DNA from: Capsicum annuum
Taxonomy: Eukaryota > Streptophyta > Magnoliopsida > Solanales > Solanaceae
Direction: 5' to 3'
NCBI RefSeq assembly: GCF_002878395.1
Contig: NC_061115.1
Location: 52,306,787 to 52,370,786, forward strand
DNA: 64,000 nt
Shown: one piece after another, positions 48,581-61,283 of the stretch
Numbering within the stretch: position 1 is the stretch's first letter
How the letters are laid out: every line of letters starts with the position of its first letter
Program-made: the position numbers and the translations under genes
Notes under the pieces: generated by a model
Database searches by the model: none
What the model saw: the letters and a program-made list of their open reading frames with translations, nothing else
Told to the model about the DNA's origin: nothing

Positions 48581-50730
48581 TGTAATACCCCACAAAATTC
48601 TCTCATAGAATGAGCCTTAGGGTGTGCCAAGTGAGGAATGATTCCGGACCTAAAAGATTGAGAAGTGACTTGCTAAGTGAGTATCGTGTTAACCAAATAG
48701 AATTTCCCTAATTTTAACTTTTTATCACATGGGAAATTTGATAAGCATTCCGTCGATATAAGATTTTCCCAAATCCAATACCCGAGTTAGAAGTTATGGC
48801 TAATTTAAGTCTTAGTCATAAAACAATGTCATTTTAGTGCTTGGCGCATCGCGGAGAGGGTCTATTTGACAATTATCAAATTACAGTGGAACTCCGCAAT
48901 AGTGGTGTGTCGCGGAGGACCCCAATTTATCAATAGTCAATTTTCAATGACCTAGCACGATTGTGACGCATTGCATTAAAGTTCCAAGTCCCAACCTGTG
49001 GGACAATGCAATGGCTCCGCGTCACGGTGACTCCGAGATTGCCATTTGTCAATTTCTAGTGAGCCAACACGATAGTGGCGCATTGCAGTGGCCCATAAAA
49101 TTGGGTTCTCAATTCAATTTTTCAAGCTTCGTACAGAAGTTAAAAAGGTCATTTTGGACTTTTTTCCATGCCTCTTAAAGCGTACAAACACCAAATCAAG
49201 GTCATTTACAAGCATTCTATAAAGTTCTTCTCAAGTTTTCTGTCAACAAATACCCTAAGTATCCAAAGCCTCTTCCACGAATCTCAAGAATCTACCATAG
49301 ATTTTCTAAATTCAGTCAAGATTCAAGGTTCCAACTCAAGGGCTTCAATAACCCTCTCCCAAGAGTAAGAAGAGGAAGTTTAGAGCAAGCTTGTTCATCC
49401 AATTTCATAATCTAAGGTATGTGGGGTTTTGAAAAAGGGTAACCCTTTCACCCTTATGCCCAAAGGCTTAATTAAATCATGATTTTCTTGAAATCTGTGA
49501 GGTTTTACAGGAATTTGAATTGGGGGTTTTCACCCATTATTATTGAATGCATTATCTTGATATTTCCCATGAATTGAGATTTAAATGGCATGATTTCTAC
49601 ATGTTTTCTTGAGAAATTACAGCTGGGTCTATACCCCATGGTTTTAATCCTCGAGAAGTCAATAGTTGAAATGTTTGAAACATTGAAGTATATGAGTATT
49701 TTGAGATTTTGAGATAAATTGGTGAAATTTCCAGATTTCTACATGAGTTATGACTCTATATGCTATCTATTATGCTTTTGATGAGTTTTAACTTAAGATT
49801 GAATTATGGGTTATTAAGCCCTACTTGACACTTTAGATTTTATGAACTATTGGGCTATAAGCACCCACGATTTGAGTATTCTGAGATTTATTGAGAAATG
49901 TTTTGACCAAATGGTCATTGAGTTTTGAAATCCACCCTACTACATGAGATTTCAGATTTGATTACTGGGTTCATGGTGAAGCATGAGATTATTTCTAAAA
50001 GTGGATTTTTATGAAATACGTGCTGATAATCTAAAAGGAGTAGTATTTTGCACTGAGCAGGCAAGCTACTATGGTTTCTTACGCTAAAACTACGTGCCAC
50101 CGTAGGATAGGCCTTAGGCTGAGTTTTATGATTTTTGCTAGGCCTAAGGCCGAGTTGATATTGGGCCAGAGACCGATTTTGTTTAGTGATCACTAGACCT
50201 AGGTTATACTCCCTGGCAAAGAGTATGACACTCCTTCCCAACGTGGGGTCTCTTTCTTAAGAGGACAAAACATTGGACTCCATGTAGCTCACATGGTTTA
50301 GGTCGGTTAAGAGAACCTCCCTTGCACTTTAAACTTCGAGATCAGTACTTCCTAGAAAATTAAAGTATTTTCCCTTCCTATGAACTATTTTCCTAATGGT
50401 AAATTTGCAAATGGTTCCTTAACTAAAGCATTTCCTTGATATGAATTGTTTCTTTAAACGAAAGTATTCATCCATGATATGGTATTTTCTATGAAGCTTT
50501 GAGATAATTTATTTCCTTAAACTAGAGTATATTTTCATTGAGATTGAATGATATTCCTAAAGCTTGAAATGAGATACTTTCCTAAATTGAACGAAATGCC
50601 TTCAAGTATGTTTCAAAGTTATATGATTCCGAATTCCAAGTATTTGAGTTCAAAAATGTTATGAGATCTTGAGCGTTAAAGAAGTTCTACTCTCCATGAA
50701 ATATATGAATGATTCGAAAGTACTGTTTAA
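48581..50730 (+). repeat. LARD LTR3, 3' part deleted
   Basis: It starts TGTAATACCCC and is collinear with LTR1 up to TACTGTTTAA (50730), equivalent to about 28143. It then jumps into sequence equivalent to about 32350. The small ORF of LTR1/LTR2 has lost its ATG here. Confidence 0.85.
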
Positions 50731-51166
50731 GTGGAATATGATTCAATATCATGTCCCCCTAAGTTATTACATGTTTAGGAGTCCTAAATGCATGAAATAA
50801 TACTTTATTGATTGTGTTGATGGATGAATATCCATGGTCTTGATTATTCAAGAATGGTTATGTTTTAATTTTATGTTATCGAATCCTAGGGGTATTTATA
50901 CCCGATAATTTAGCTGCCCTCTAGAGCCGTGTCAATTTTCGCGATAACTCAGTCGAGCTATGAATCTCAGAACTCAGCCCTTCTAATCTAAAGTGCAGCT
51001 ATGTATCTATTATTACATGAGTTCTTGCAATTTCTGAGGCATTTAAGAGTTTAGAAAGATTCTGAGCCCGTTTAGCAAATTGCTTCGGCTATGTATACTC
51101 AGTTTTTCCTGTGTTCTTAGTCTAGATAGTAACATTCGAGTACGAATGTTTCCAAGGGGGAGATAT
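50731..51166 (+). repeat. LARD internal region 3 (only the 3' end)
   Basis: It begins GTGGAATATGATTCAATA, as near 32350 in internal 1, and runs to the purine tract AAGGGGGAGATAT. About 4.2 kb of LTR plus internal sequence is missing relative to copy 1. Confidence 0.85.
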
Positions 51167-53702
51167 TGTAAGACACTGCAAAATTCTTTCGTAGAATGAG
51201 CCTTAGGGTGTGCAAGTGAGGCGTGATTTTGGCCCTAAAATATTGATATGTGACTTCCTAAGTGAGTATCGTATTAACCATATAGAATTTCACTAATTTC
51301 AACTTTTTATCACATAGGAAATTTGATAAGCATTCCGTCGATATAAGATTCGCCCAAATCCAATACCCGAGTTAGAAGTTATGACTAATTTAAGTCCTAG
51401 TCGTAAAACAACGTCATTTTAGTACTTGGCACGTTGCGGAGAGGGTCTATTTGACAATTGCCAAATTCCAGTGGAACTTCGCGACAGTGGCGAATTGCGA
51501 AGGACCCCAATTTCTAAATAGTCAATTTCCAGTGGCCTAGCGCGATTACGACACGTCGCACTGAAGTTCCAACTTCCAGTAAGCCACTGCTACAGTGGCG
51601 CGTCGCAGTGGCCCATAAAATTGGGTTTTCAGTTCAATTTTTCTAGTTTCATATTGAAGTTAAAAAGGTCATTTTGGACTTTTTCCAAGCCTCTTAAACC
51701 GTACAAACACCAAATTAAGGTCATTTACAAGCATTCTATGAAGTTCTTCTCAAGTTTTCTCTCAACAAAAACCCTAAGTTTCCAAAACCTCTTCCACGAA
51801 TCTCAAGAATCCACCACAGATTTTTTAAATTCAGTCAAGATTCAAGGTTCCCAAGTCAAGGGTTTCAAGAACCCTCTCCCAAGAGTAAGAAGAGAAAGTT
51901 CAGAGCAAGCTTCTTCATCCAATTCCATAATCTAAGGTATATGGGGTTTTGAACAAGGGTAACCCTTTTACCCTTGTGCCAAAGGCTTATTTAAATCAAG
52001 ATTTTCCTGAAATCTATGAGGTTTTACATGAATTTGAACCAGGGTTTTTCACCTATTCTTATTGAATGCATTATCTTGATATTTTCCATGAATTGAGATT
52101 TAAATGGCATGATTTCTATATGTTTTCTTAGGATATTACAGCTTGGTCTATACCCCATGATTTTAATCCTTGAGAAGTCAATAGTTGAAATGTTTGAAAC
52201 ATTGAAGTATATGAGTATATTGGGATTTTGAGAAAAATTGGTGAAATGTCCAGATTTCTACATGAGTTACGAATCTATATGCTATCTATTAAGCTTTTGA
52301 TGAGTTTTAACTTAAGATTGAATTATGGGTTATTAAGTCCTACTTGACACTTGAGATTTTATGAACTATTGGGCTATAAGCACCCATGATTTGAGTATTT
52401 TGAGATTTATTGAGAAATTTTTTGAACTAATTGTCATTGAGTTTTGCAATTCACTCTACTACATGAGATTTCAGATTTGATTATTGGGTTCATGGTGAAC
52501 CATGAGATTATTTCTAAAAGTGGATTTTTATGAGATACGCGCAGATAATCTAAAAGAAGTAGTATTTAGCACCGAGCGGGCAAGTTACTACAGTTTCTTA
52601 CCTCATTACTACGTGCCACCATAGGATGGGCCTGAGGCTGAGTTTATGATTTTTACTGGGCCTAAGGCCGAGTTGATATTGGGCCCGAGGCCGAGTTTGT
52701 TTAGTGATCACTAGACCTAGGTTATACTCCCTGGCAAACAGTATGACGCTCCTTCCCAACGTGGGGTCTCTTTCTTAGGAGGACAAAATGTTGGACTCCA
52801 TGTAGCTCGCATGGTTTATGTCGGTTAAGAGAACCTCCCTTGCCCTTTAAACTTTGAGATCAGATTTCCTTGAAAACTAAAGTATTTTCCCTTCCTATAA
52901 GCTATTTTCCTAATGGTAAAGTTGCAAAATGGTTCCCTAACTAAAGCATTTCCTTGATATATGAATGATTTGAAAGTACTGTTTAAAGTTTCTTTAGCCT
53001 TGAGGATTGAGAATAAGAGGGGATTTCTGATTTCAACGTTAAAGTATGATGACTCACGAGATTTGTGTTACATGCTTCATCTTGCATGACTTATGAGCTT
53101 TACATTTTATACTTGCTTAAGCCATATGAGTCATCCCATATTGCATGCATGATTTGATTGAAGAAGATTGATACTATTTTATACATATGCATTCACCCCC
53201 ATATACTCAGTACATTCCCAAGTGTTGATCCACATATACGTCTATGTGCTACATTGTCTCATAATGTAGGTGCAAAGATTTGTAACGCATGCACCATATC
53301 CAGTTAGTTCGTAACTTCCAGTCAGCAGGTGATGGTCCCCTTTTTATTCAGGGGCTCGAGTCAGTGATACAGTTGAATCGTATCATATTTTCTTTATTCT
53401 GTTGTATTGATTTGGGGTGGTTGGGAGCCATGACCCAGCTACCTATAGTCAGTACTAGAAGAGGCTTCATAGACAATCAGTAGGAGTTGATGCATCGAGT
53501 TTCATTTTTATTGTAAAAGCAGATTTGTAACCTTGTGACTCCAGTTTTGTATTGAGTCAATTAATAATAGAGTTATTTTCGCCTTATTCTTTCAGATTTA
53601 GGTACTTTGTTCATGAGTTATGCCTATAGAAGGGTTAGCTTGGGGTCACTTGTGACCCTAGGCACCGTGTGGCGTCCCAAGGGGTGATTTCGGGTCGTTA
53701 CA
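51167..53702 (+). repeat. LARD LTR4 (with a small internal deletion)
   Basis: It starts TGTAAGACACTGC and ends GGGTCGTTACA before GTTAA. It lacks about 230 bp relative to LTR1 at 52956-52960 (GATAT present at both parent edges) and one unit of the CpG-rich block near 51560. Confidence 0.9.
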
Positions 53703-54060
53703 GTTAATAGCATATTTTTATCACTGAAAAGGTTATTAGTACCGACAAAATTAATTTGTCACTAAAATTTTACTTTAGTTAGTGACGATGCCAATTGTCT
53801 TTACAGTTATATATATATTGTAGCTGAAAAAAGTAATTTCATCACTAAAAACAAACTTTTGTGTACAAAAAGATATTTTGTCCCTAAATATATTAATTAG
53901 TGACAACTTTAATTTTACAAAAATGACTTATTAGTTTGTATTCAAAACCTATCATTTCGTCACTAAAAATATTATTTGTCATGATTTGATTGTGATCGAA
54001 TACAAATTTAATTTGTAATCAAAAATAAATTATATTATTGATAATTAAAAGAGAAACTAC
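53703..54060 (+). mobile_element. CACTA transposon, continuation right of the array
   Basis: After the second GTTAA the text carries repeated TCACTAAAA / TTAGTGAC sub-terminal motifs like 25738-25996 (for example near 53752, 53777, 53845, 53911 and 53958). I could not find a closing TTGTAGTG terminus, so its right end is unknown; it may run further or be truncated. Confidence 0.65.
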
Positions 54061-57000
54061 ATGGATTATTCTATTCTAATGCTCTTTTAATGTTCAACCA
54101 ACACTGTAATTGCTAATAACAAATCCTAACCCAAAGCAAAGAAATAATAAATTCAGCACTTCACTAAAATCAATAGTTGAGGAGAATCCTCAACTTCATA
54201 ACTCAACTAACAAATTCTAGCCTAAAGCAAAGAAATATCAAATTCAGCAGTTCACTAAATCAATAAGAGAACTAAGGAGAACTCAACTTCATACCTCAAA
54301 TATTTGAGGAATCACATAGAGTCCAACATTTGTGAGGACCCTTTATGTCCCATTGTCACTAATTCTGTTGATTTATGATATCAAAATTTTTGCCCTGTAT
54401 TACAATACTTCGTGAATTTTAACACATTCTCATTAACGAAAAGTGGGGGAGCATAAGCTCTTTGCATTAAATCCAGTTGATGGGAAAGTGAATCTTGAGA
54501 TAGTCTCAAAGATTAACCTGGTAAAGTTTTGAACTTTCTGTTTTCTCAATCATAAGCAATTCACTTCAACATCCAAATAAATACAATTAAACTGACAAAA
54601 TATCATAGGACACATAAATCTAAGATAAATGAAAATACAGCAGGAGTGTACGACATCTAAAGCATCTAGATATATGTTTATAAATCTCCCTCTAGGCATA
54701 TAAATCCGACAGATATAAGTATTACTATTATTAGTATATGTAGCACTTCAAATGTATGTCACTTATAATAAAAATAAGTTTAGTTGGTTGAGATGCCCTC
54801 CCTCCTTCCCCCCCCCCCCCCCTTTTTATTTTAAAAAAAATTATTTTGCCTACCAGTCCTTACTTTTAAGTAGCTTAGTCTATCATGTCATTACTTTCTC
54901 CCTAGAAATTAAGAAACATAGAGTACATCTCAAGAAATAACTAAAAATAAAAGATCAAAAGGAGAGAAAGAGATAGTTGAAATAAAGGAAAGCTAGAAAA
55001 AAAGTTTTAAAACGAGTAGAAGAAAGAGGGGAGAAGTAAGGAAGAAGAAATCGATGCATATACCATCCATTGCTAAAAAGATTATATTTGATACGCACTT
55101 TCTATTCCAACAAAAATACTTCATTGTGGTCCTTGAAATTCCCACCCAAATTTTTCGTTGGAAAATCAAATTACTATGCAGTAATATCATCTATAAAGAT
55201 TTTCATAAGGAAGGACAATTTGGTAACCTGTCAAAGTTATAAAATTAGAGACATGTTGAAAGATGTAATTAAGGTGATGTATTGTACATACACTAAAACG
55301 GTTGAAGGAATATTTCTATAATGAATAAAAAATAAATTATAAGTGACACCGCTATTTTGAATCAATGAAAATATACATAATAGCATATTCGATAGACCCA
55401 AGGAATTGATATTAAGATATAAAAAATATGTCATTCATAGTTATCAAAATATTCATGTCATAAATTAAAAAAGAACAGAGAGTTCATCGAAGGAACGACT
55501 ACAACGATTGCAAAAATATTAAATAGAACTAGAAATAGAAAGTTCTAAAGAAATTGAGAAGTATGAATATTGTATCATGATTCTACTCAATAAGATATAC
55601 ACCAAGAAATAAATGTATCAAACAAATAGCTATCTCTAACCAATTTTCTTTTTTCTCTTTTCCACAAAGAAAGAAGTTATATATAGATTCTTAACTCGAC
55701 CAAACATACTATTTGAAATTCTTAATCATTCTTTACTTTAAGTAATAAATTCACTAATAATACAAACAAAAGTGTAACTACATAAGAAACATGAACCTAC
55801 TTTCGCACTGTACTATAATTCTTATCAAAATTGACAATTAGTTCGTCTGATGTATCCCTTTCACTCTATGTTTCTTCCAGTTGAATGAAAGAAATAAGCC
55901 AAACAAATTAATTCATATATAGAGAAAAAAATATACCAACAAACTAAAGTGCAGTTAGATCACAGGTGATATTAATTATTTTTCACTTAGAGCTACTTTA
56001 TAATACTCATTATCTTATGTATTTAATTTGTATCTGAACTTTTAATCACCTAATCAGTTTTAGAAGGTAAATTGTCTTTAGTTATCAACCGTTATACAAA
56101 AGAAGTAATGTCAATATGAAAATCAAGAAACTACAAACTAATACCCTGTCTATCTATAAGTTCAATATATTTGAATACATACATAAATTTTTGAATAACA
56201 AATATCGAAAAACATGAATTACAAGTGTTGCAATCCTAAGATAAACCAAAGTTTTCTAAGAAAACACAATCAAAGTGGTGAAACTGTGGATTTCTATTTA
56301 AGACCATCTAAAAATTGAATAATCGATTGCTCTAGATTCAAGTGACTGCAATTAATCTCTAAGGACAGAGAAGAGGAATAATTTGAAGGTCAAATAATAT
56401 TCTCATCAAATTTTAAGAAATCGTGGGCATAAAATGGAAATACAAAGTATCAACAGATAAACTTGAAAATGCAAATAGGGATATATGGGAGAAAAAGAGA
56501 AGGAAATGAAAAAAATGATGAAAGATTGTATGCGTAGGCACTCTTTTTTTCCTTCTTTCTTAAAGGTACATGCTATGATATTGCATTCACTACGAAACCC
56601 CTATAATTTGATCAAATTTCCAAAAGTTTATAAATACCATGCAATCATAAATAACGTTTTCCTTTTAGTGTGAAAATACTTCACCGCAAGAACATAGCCC
56701 CTAGAGCTTTGACAATACAATAGCTTAGTTCAATACATTGGACAGATATGTTGACTATTAGAAATGATACATATCGCTTGGCAGATATGGACTTTGAATT
56801 GAATTAGTATGACTATATAAGTGAGAGAAGTTTCGTTTAGCTGTGAAGTGTTCACATATATTACACGTCAATTACTATCAATTATCACACTAATTATACC
56901 TTCCATTGTAGCCTCGACAATGAGCCAAGAAACTACTTTATAAATCCCTTATGTACTTGTATCAGGTCTTACTACTCAATTTACTATCATCATTTATCAA

Positions 57001-57737
57001 ATCAAAATTTGACCAAGATAAAATTTAAACTTTGAATGACCATCTTAAAAGGAAATTCCACTGTCTAAGCAATAATCAGGTAAACTATTTAAACTCAATA
57101 TTATTCCCAAAATAATTAATTAAATTTTCACAAACAGCAAAATCAAAATCACAAAATGTTATCAAAGTGCAAAGAATTATATCAAATGCACAGGCAGTTG
57201 TAGATTATACTAACTCCTGATAAATTTAAACAACATTTGCATACCACCACACAATGTTATCCTTTTTTGATATTCTCTTTCACTGCTACCACCAAATTTA
57301 TTAAGTCATAACTCAATTAGAAACCCAAAAAATGTCAAATTCCTCAAATATACCAAGTACGTTAATTTCGAACCAAATAAGCTAGATCCAATATTTACCT
57401 CTTTAAAAACCTATCAGTCGGCGAAATACTCTCTTCTCGTTGCATTGTCTTGCTCCTATGTGGAGAAGATAATTAAGAGAGAGAGAGTTGAGCGAAAGAT
57501 TTGTGGATTAGGCAAACAAAATCGTGATTGAGAAAAAAGGAGGAAACATGTACTTTAGGAAAAAGGAGAGGAAATTTCACCCGTGTGTGATGATCTTTAG
57601 TCTAATTTCTTAATTACCCTTTTAATGTCTCTATTATAATCTAAGAAGATGGTGTACTATTGTCTCTTAAAATATTTATGTTTCCTTATATTATATTTTT
57701 ACTTTTTACATATTAAAAATGGAAATACAATCAATCT
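54061..57737. other. AT-rich DNA, possible CACTA interior, no gene recognised
   Basis: It holds an imperfect tandem duplication (54119-54203 and 54209-54294, CTAA/GCC.AAAGCAAAGAAAT.. units) and a poly-C run near 54808. Frames here (54752-54940, 55070-55321, 56485-56673) have no motif and low-complexity composition. I see nothing else. Confidence 0.45.
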
Positions 57738-59469
57738 ATATATAATATGAAAGAGAGTTATAGGCAAGATGATGTGGCACCTCTGTTTGGACAAAGTTCT
57801 TATTTATTTATTTTCTCATTTTTAAAAAAAAAAATTCATAATCAATTTATTTATTAATTAAAACACTATCATATTTATTACAATAATTATATCTAATGAA
57901 ATACAAGAAACATCAGCTTATTCACATTCTCAACTTATATTACATGTCTCTTCAACTTCTATTTACTTAACTCATATAGTTAATTCTTCATCTTATAAAT
58001 AACAATCACCTATGAAATTGTTGAATCATTTTCATTTTCTACTTCTTCTTTATTTATTTTATCTTCTTATAATATAATTACAATGATTATTAAAGTAATA
58101 TCTTTTGATGATATGATACATATGGGCATGGACATGAGGAGAAAAGTCATGATATAATTTTTTTATTGATTTAATTTTAAAATAGTTGAAGTTTGCTTAT
58201 TGGTTTTATTTGCGTTTAGTAAAAAGTTATTTTTATTACCACTTTTTTCTGATTGTGTGATGTCATCAAAATTCAAATTTAGATACGATTTCATGATTAC
58301 GACAAGAAAAATTGATAAAAAAAATTTAATAGTAAAAATCTTATAAATATTCCTGAAAGTTAATCACGAAGATCAATTTTTTTATATTTTAGTGACGACT
58401 AAGAAGATATATTATAAAGTTTACTAATAAATAACTATTGGATATATACCACCTTAAAAAGTCAAGTCATTCATATATCCTAAAAAATGTTATTTACAAG
58501 CTACAAAATTATTTCAATAACACTAATTATTATTGTGTTAAATCATTTTATAAATAATAAATTACCTATTAAATCGTTGAATATTCATTTTCATTTTCTA
58601 CTTCTTCTTTATTTACTTTTTTCTTTTTAGTAATTATTGTCATTTTTCATTTCATTTCAAGGTTTTAGATGTTTTAAATTATTTAGACTTTATTAATATA
58701 TATATAAATAATATTGAATTTGATTGGGAAGGTAAATAAGACTTCATTATATATTTTAATTTTATAAAATGTGAATTAACTTTGCCACTTGAGCACTTTA
58801 TTAAATTACAAATGTCTTGTTTTCATTTTTATACATACAAAGGCAAAAATTAATTTATTTTTTTAATTTTATGTTATTTTTCTTTCATTATTTTAATTAT
58901 ATATTAAAAATTATAATAACTTTTTATAAAATACTCTAAACATCATGTTCATAGTTCTTCTCCCCTCCCCTTTAATGAGTTTGTATTAGTGTGTGTTAAT
59001 GTCTCAAAAATAGAAGGATTTTTTTTTATTTTTATTGTTTAGAAAGATTAAAATCTCACATGAATTGAGTTACACATTTAACCAAACAATGTATCTTATT
59101 TGTATTATTTTATTTATTAAACTGCTTCACTTGGTAAATTTTTTGAGAAATCATTAGGGTTATTTTTTTACCAAAATTGATCTTCAAAGGTTGATTTTTT
59201 AGCACAAAAAATTGAGAAAACGCAAATCGACCTTTAGAGATCAGTTATTTAATTAAAAATTTGCAAGAATTGGGATCTCGAAATTATTTTTGAAAAAGAA
59301 TATTTTTTAACAAAATACCATCCTTCAAAGTTCCTTTTTAATTTATTTGTTATTAATTTTTTATGTAAAAACCAACCTTCTTATGTCATCTATGTAAACA
59401 AATTTTTTAACAAAAACCGAGCTCTAAATTTAAAGATCATAAAAAATCAACCTCCTAGAGTCGCTTTTG
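57738..59469. other. AT-rich DNA starting with a possible Helitron 5' end
   Basis: TCTATATATAATATGAAAGA at 57738, followed by GATGATGTGGCACCTCTG, has the form of plant Helitron 5' ends. No matching CTAG 3' end was located. A segment of about 80 bp (around 57985-58070) recurs near 58552-58640 (CATTTTCTACTTCTTCTTTA). The rest is AT-rich with nothing recognisable. Confidence 0.4.
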
Positions 59470-60515
59470 AAATTTTTTTAGCAATGTCAAATGGTTTTGT
59501 CTTGATTCCCGATTCACAATTAGGGCTTGAGTTTCCTATCTCGAGTGTTAGGTCAATGCTCGGTTCCTTGGTCTCTAGCATAGGGACGATCCAGTTGATG
59601 TATTTATGGGTGGCAACCCAAGGGGTTCTTATACCTAGCATAGGACCGATCCCAGTTGATGTATTTATGGGTGGCAGTCTAAGGGATTTTTATACCTAGC
59701 ATAGGGCCGATCCCAGTTGATGAGTTATGGGTGGCAGTCCAAAGGGTTCTTATACCTACATAGGGTCAATCCCAGTTAATGTGTTTATGAGTGGCAACTC
59801 AGGGGTTACGATACCTAGCATTAGCCAATCCCGATTGATGTATTTTTTAGGGTCTTCCTTTCCCACCACTGATCAGTCGGTCGTTATATCATATGTTATA
59901 AATTTTATGAGATAAAGAAATATAAAATAAAGTAAAGAATGCAATGTACATGATTCCATAATTATAAGAAAAGGTGGTCTTCTATCTTTTCCCATACAGC
60001 TATACATTGATATCTAATTTCATTTGAACTCTTTATATACAATCATTTTGTACCTTACATACTCAATACATTCTTTCGTACTAATGTCCCTATTTCCTAG
60101 GGGGCGTTGTATTCATGCCTGCAGGTTATTAGAAGGAAAAAAGGTCCTTGCCTTATAATGTTCGAGTTCAACTGATGGTTGGTGTGCTTCGTTCTTTCCA
60201 GAGTTGCTGAGTCTAGAGTTTACTTCGGTTTGTATATTTAATGAATACTACGGGGTCTGTCCCGACTAGTGATTAGTGATTTCTCATTCTAGAGGCTTGT
60301 AGAAGGTTATTGTTGTGGATCAGGTAGTCGGTTATAGTCCAATTGTCATTATATTATACTTTTGTTGCATTTGTGTTATCTTCATTATCCTTCCCTCTTT
60401 TAAAATTCAACTTGGCCTTAATGGTCCACTAATGTTATTTAGATGTATTTTGGTTGAATTATTTAGTCAAGTGTGGTATCAGGTACCAGTCGCACCTCTA
60501 CGATTTTGGGGTGTT
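59470..60515 (+). repeat. Gypsy LTR fragment with 60-bp tandem repeats
   Basis: It reads as the 3' half of a gypsy LTR, including TTTCCTAGGGGGCGTTGTAT near 60093 and CATGCCTGCAGG near 60115. Five imperfect units of about 60 bp, each with CTAGCATAGG..CGATCCCAGTTGATG, lie at about 59575-59855. The LTR text joins directly to integrase coding at about 60515, so leader, gag and most of pol are deleted. Confidence 0.6.
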
Positions 60516-61143
60516 ATGAAGCTTTATATGGAAGAAAGTGTAGATCACCAATTGGGTGGTTTGAAGTGGGTAAAACTACCTTATTTAGGCTAGATCTTAT
60601 TCATCAAGATATAGAAAAAGTTAAGGTGATACAACAATGATTAGAAACAGCTCAAAGCGGACATAAATCAAATGCAGATATTAGAAGAAGAGGGCTAGAG
60701 TTTGCTATAGGAGATTAGGTGTTCTTGAAGATGTCTCTAATGAAAGGGGTAAAGAGGTTTTATAAAAAGGGAAAACTAAGTCCTCTCTATATAGGGGGCC
60801 ATATAAAATTATTCAAAGCTTTGGCCAAGTGCCATACGAGTTACACCTACCCCAAGAGCTTTCAATGGTGCATCCGCTGTTTCATGTCTCAATGCTTTGC
60901 AAGCGCATAAGAGACCCATCTCATATTACTCCTACTAAAGATGTGCAGGTCATGGAAGAACTCACCTATAAAGAAGTGCCTATTGCTATACTCAATCAAC
61001 AAGTTAAGAAGTTAAGAAATAAAGAAGTAGCTTCCGCAAAAGTACTTTAGAGGAGCCCGCAAGTAGAAGAAATCACATGGGAAGCCAAAGAAGCAACGAA
61101 GTCAAAGTACCCTCATTTATTCGAATCCAAAGAGAAAGTCTAA
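60516..61143 (+). pseudogene. Gypsy chromovirus integrase C-terminus with chromodomain-like end
   Basis: 60518 onward reads EALYGRKCRSPIGWFEVGK, the end of the integrase core, then DLIHQDIEKVKVIQQ and a GDxVFLK-type stretch. After a one-base insertion in a GGGG run near 60795 the frame moves to VPYELHLPQEL, VHPLFHVSML, EELTYKEVPIAIL and VKKLRNKEVASAKVL, ending SKYPHLF and stop at 61141. This is the C-terminal tail of Tekay/Del-like chromoviruses. In-frame stops (TGA at about 60640, TAG near 60717 and 61048) are of the transition type. Gag, protease and RT are absent. Confidence 0.85.
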
Positions 61144-61252
61144 GGATGCTGATTTAGGGTATAAACAAGTAAGTATAAATACACGAGTGTTATATGGATA
61201 GTAACAAGTTTAAACTTAGCCTTATATTTGTTTAGGCTAACTAGTTATGCTA

Positions 61253-61283
61253 ATATTCGAGGAAGAATATTTCTAGGGGGAGG
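61253..61283 (+). other. Pre-LTR motif and polypurine tract
   Basis: ATTCGAGGAAGAATATTTCT and then AGGGGGAGG precede the LTR. This is the same motif as at the ends of the LARD internal regions (ATTCGAGGACGAATG..AAGGGGGAGA). Confidence 0.8.

Larger units (their letters stand above)
25992..53707 (+). mobile_element. Tandem LARD-like LTR retrotransposon array flanked by one GTTAA duplication
   Basis: GTTAA stands at 25992-25996 and 53703-53707, directly outside TGTAAGACCCC (25997) and ..GGGTCGTTACA (53702). Between them are four LTRs (25997, 32794, 48581, 51167) and three internal regions in one orientation. The internal regions lack gag or pol. A 9.9 kb Athila-like element is nested in LTR2. 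Three deletion junctions lie at about 45050, 50730 and 52958. The simplest reading is one insertion that grew by unequal recombination between LTRs or sister copies. Confidence 0.85.

Noticed and set aside
57738..59469. Complete Helitron on the plus strand
   Set aside because: A 5'-end-like sequence is present but no hairpin plus CTAG 3' end could be found, so only a possible end is reported.
59484..59699. Plus frame with repeated SIGPIPVDVFMGGS-like peptides
   Set aside because: The peptide repeat is the 60-bp DNA tandem repeat inside an LTR.
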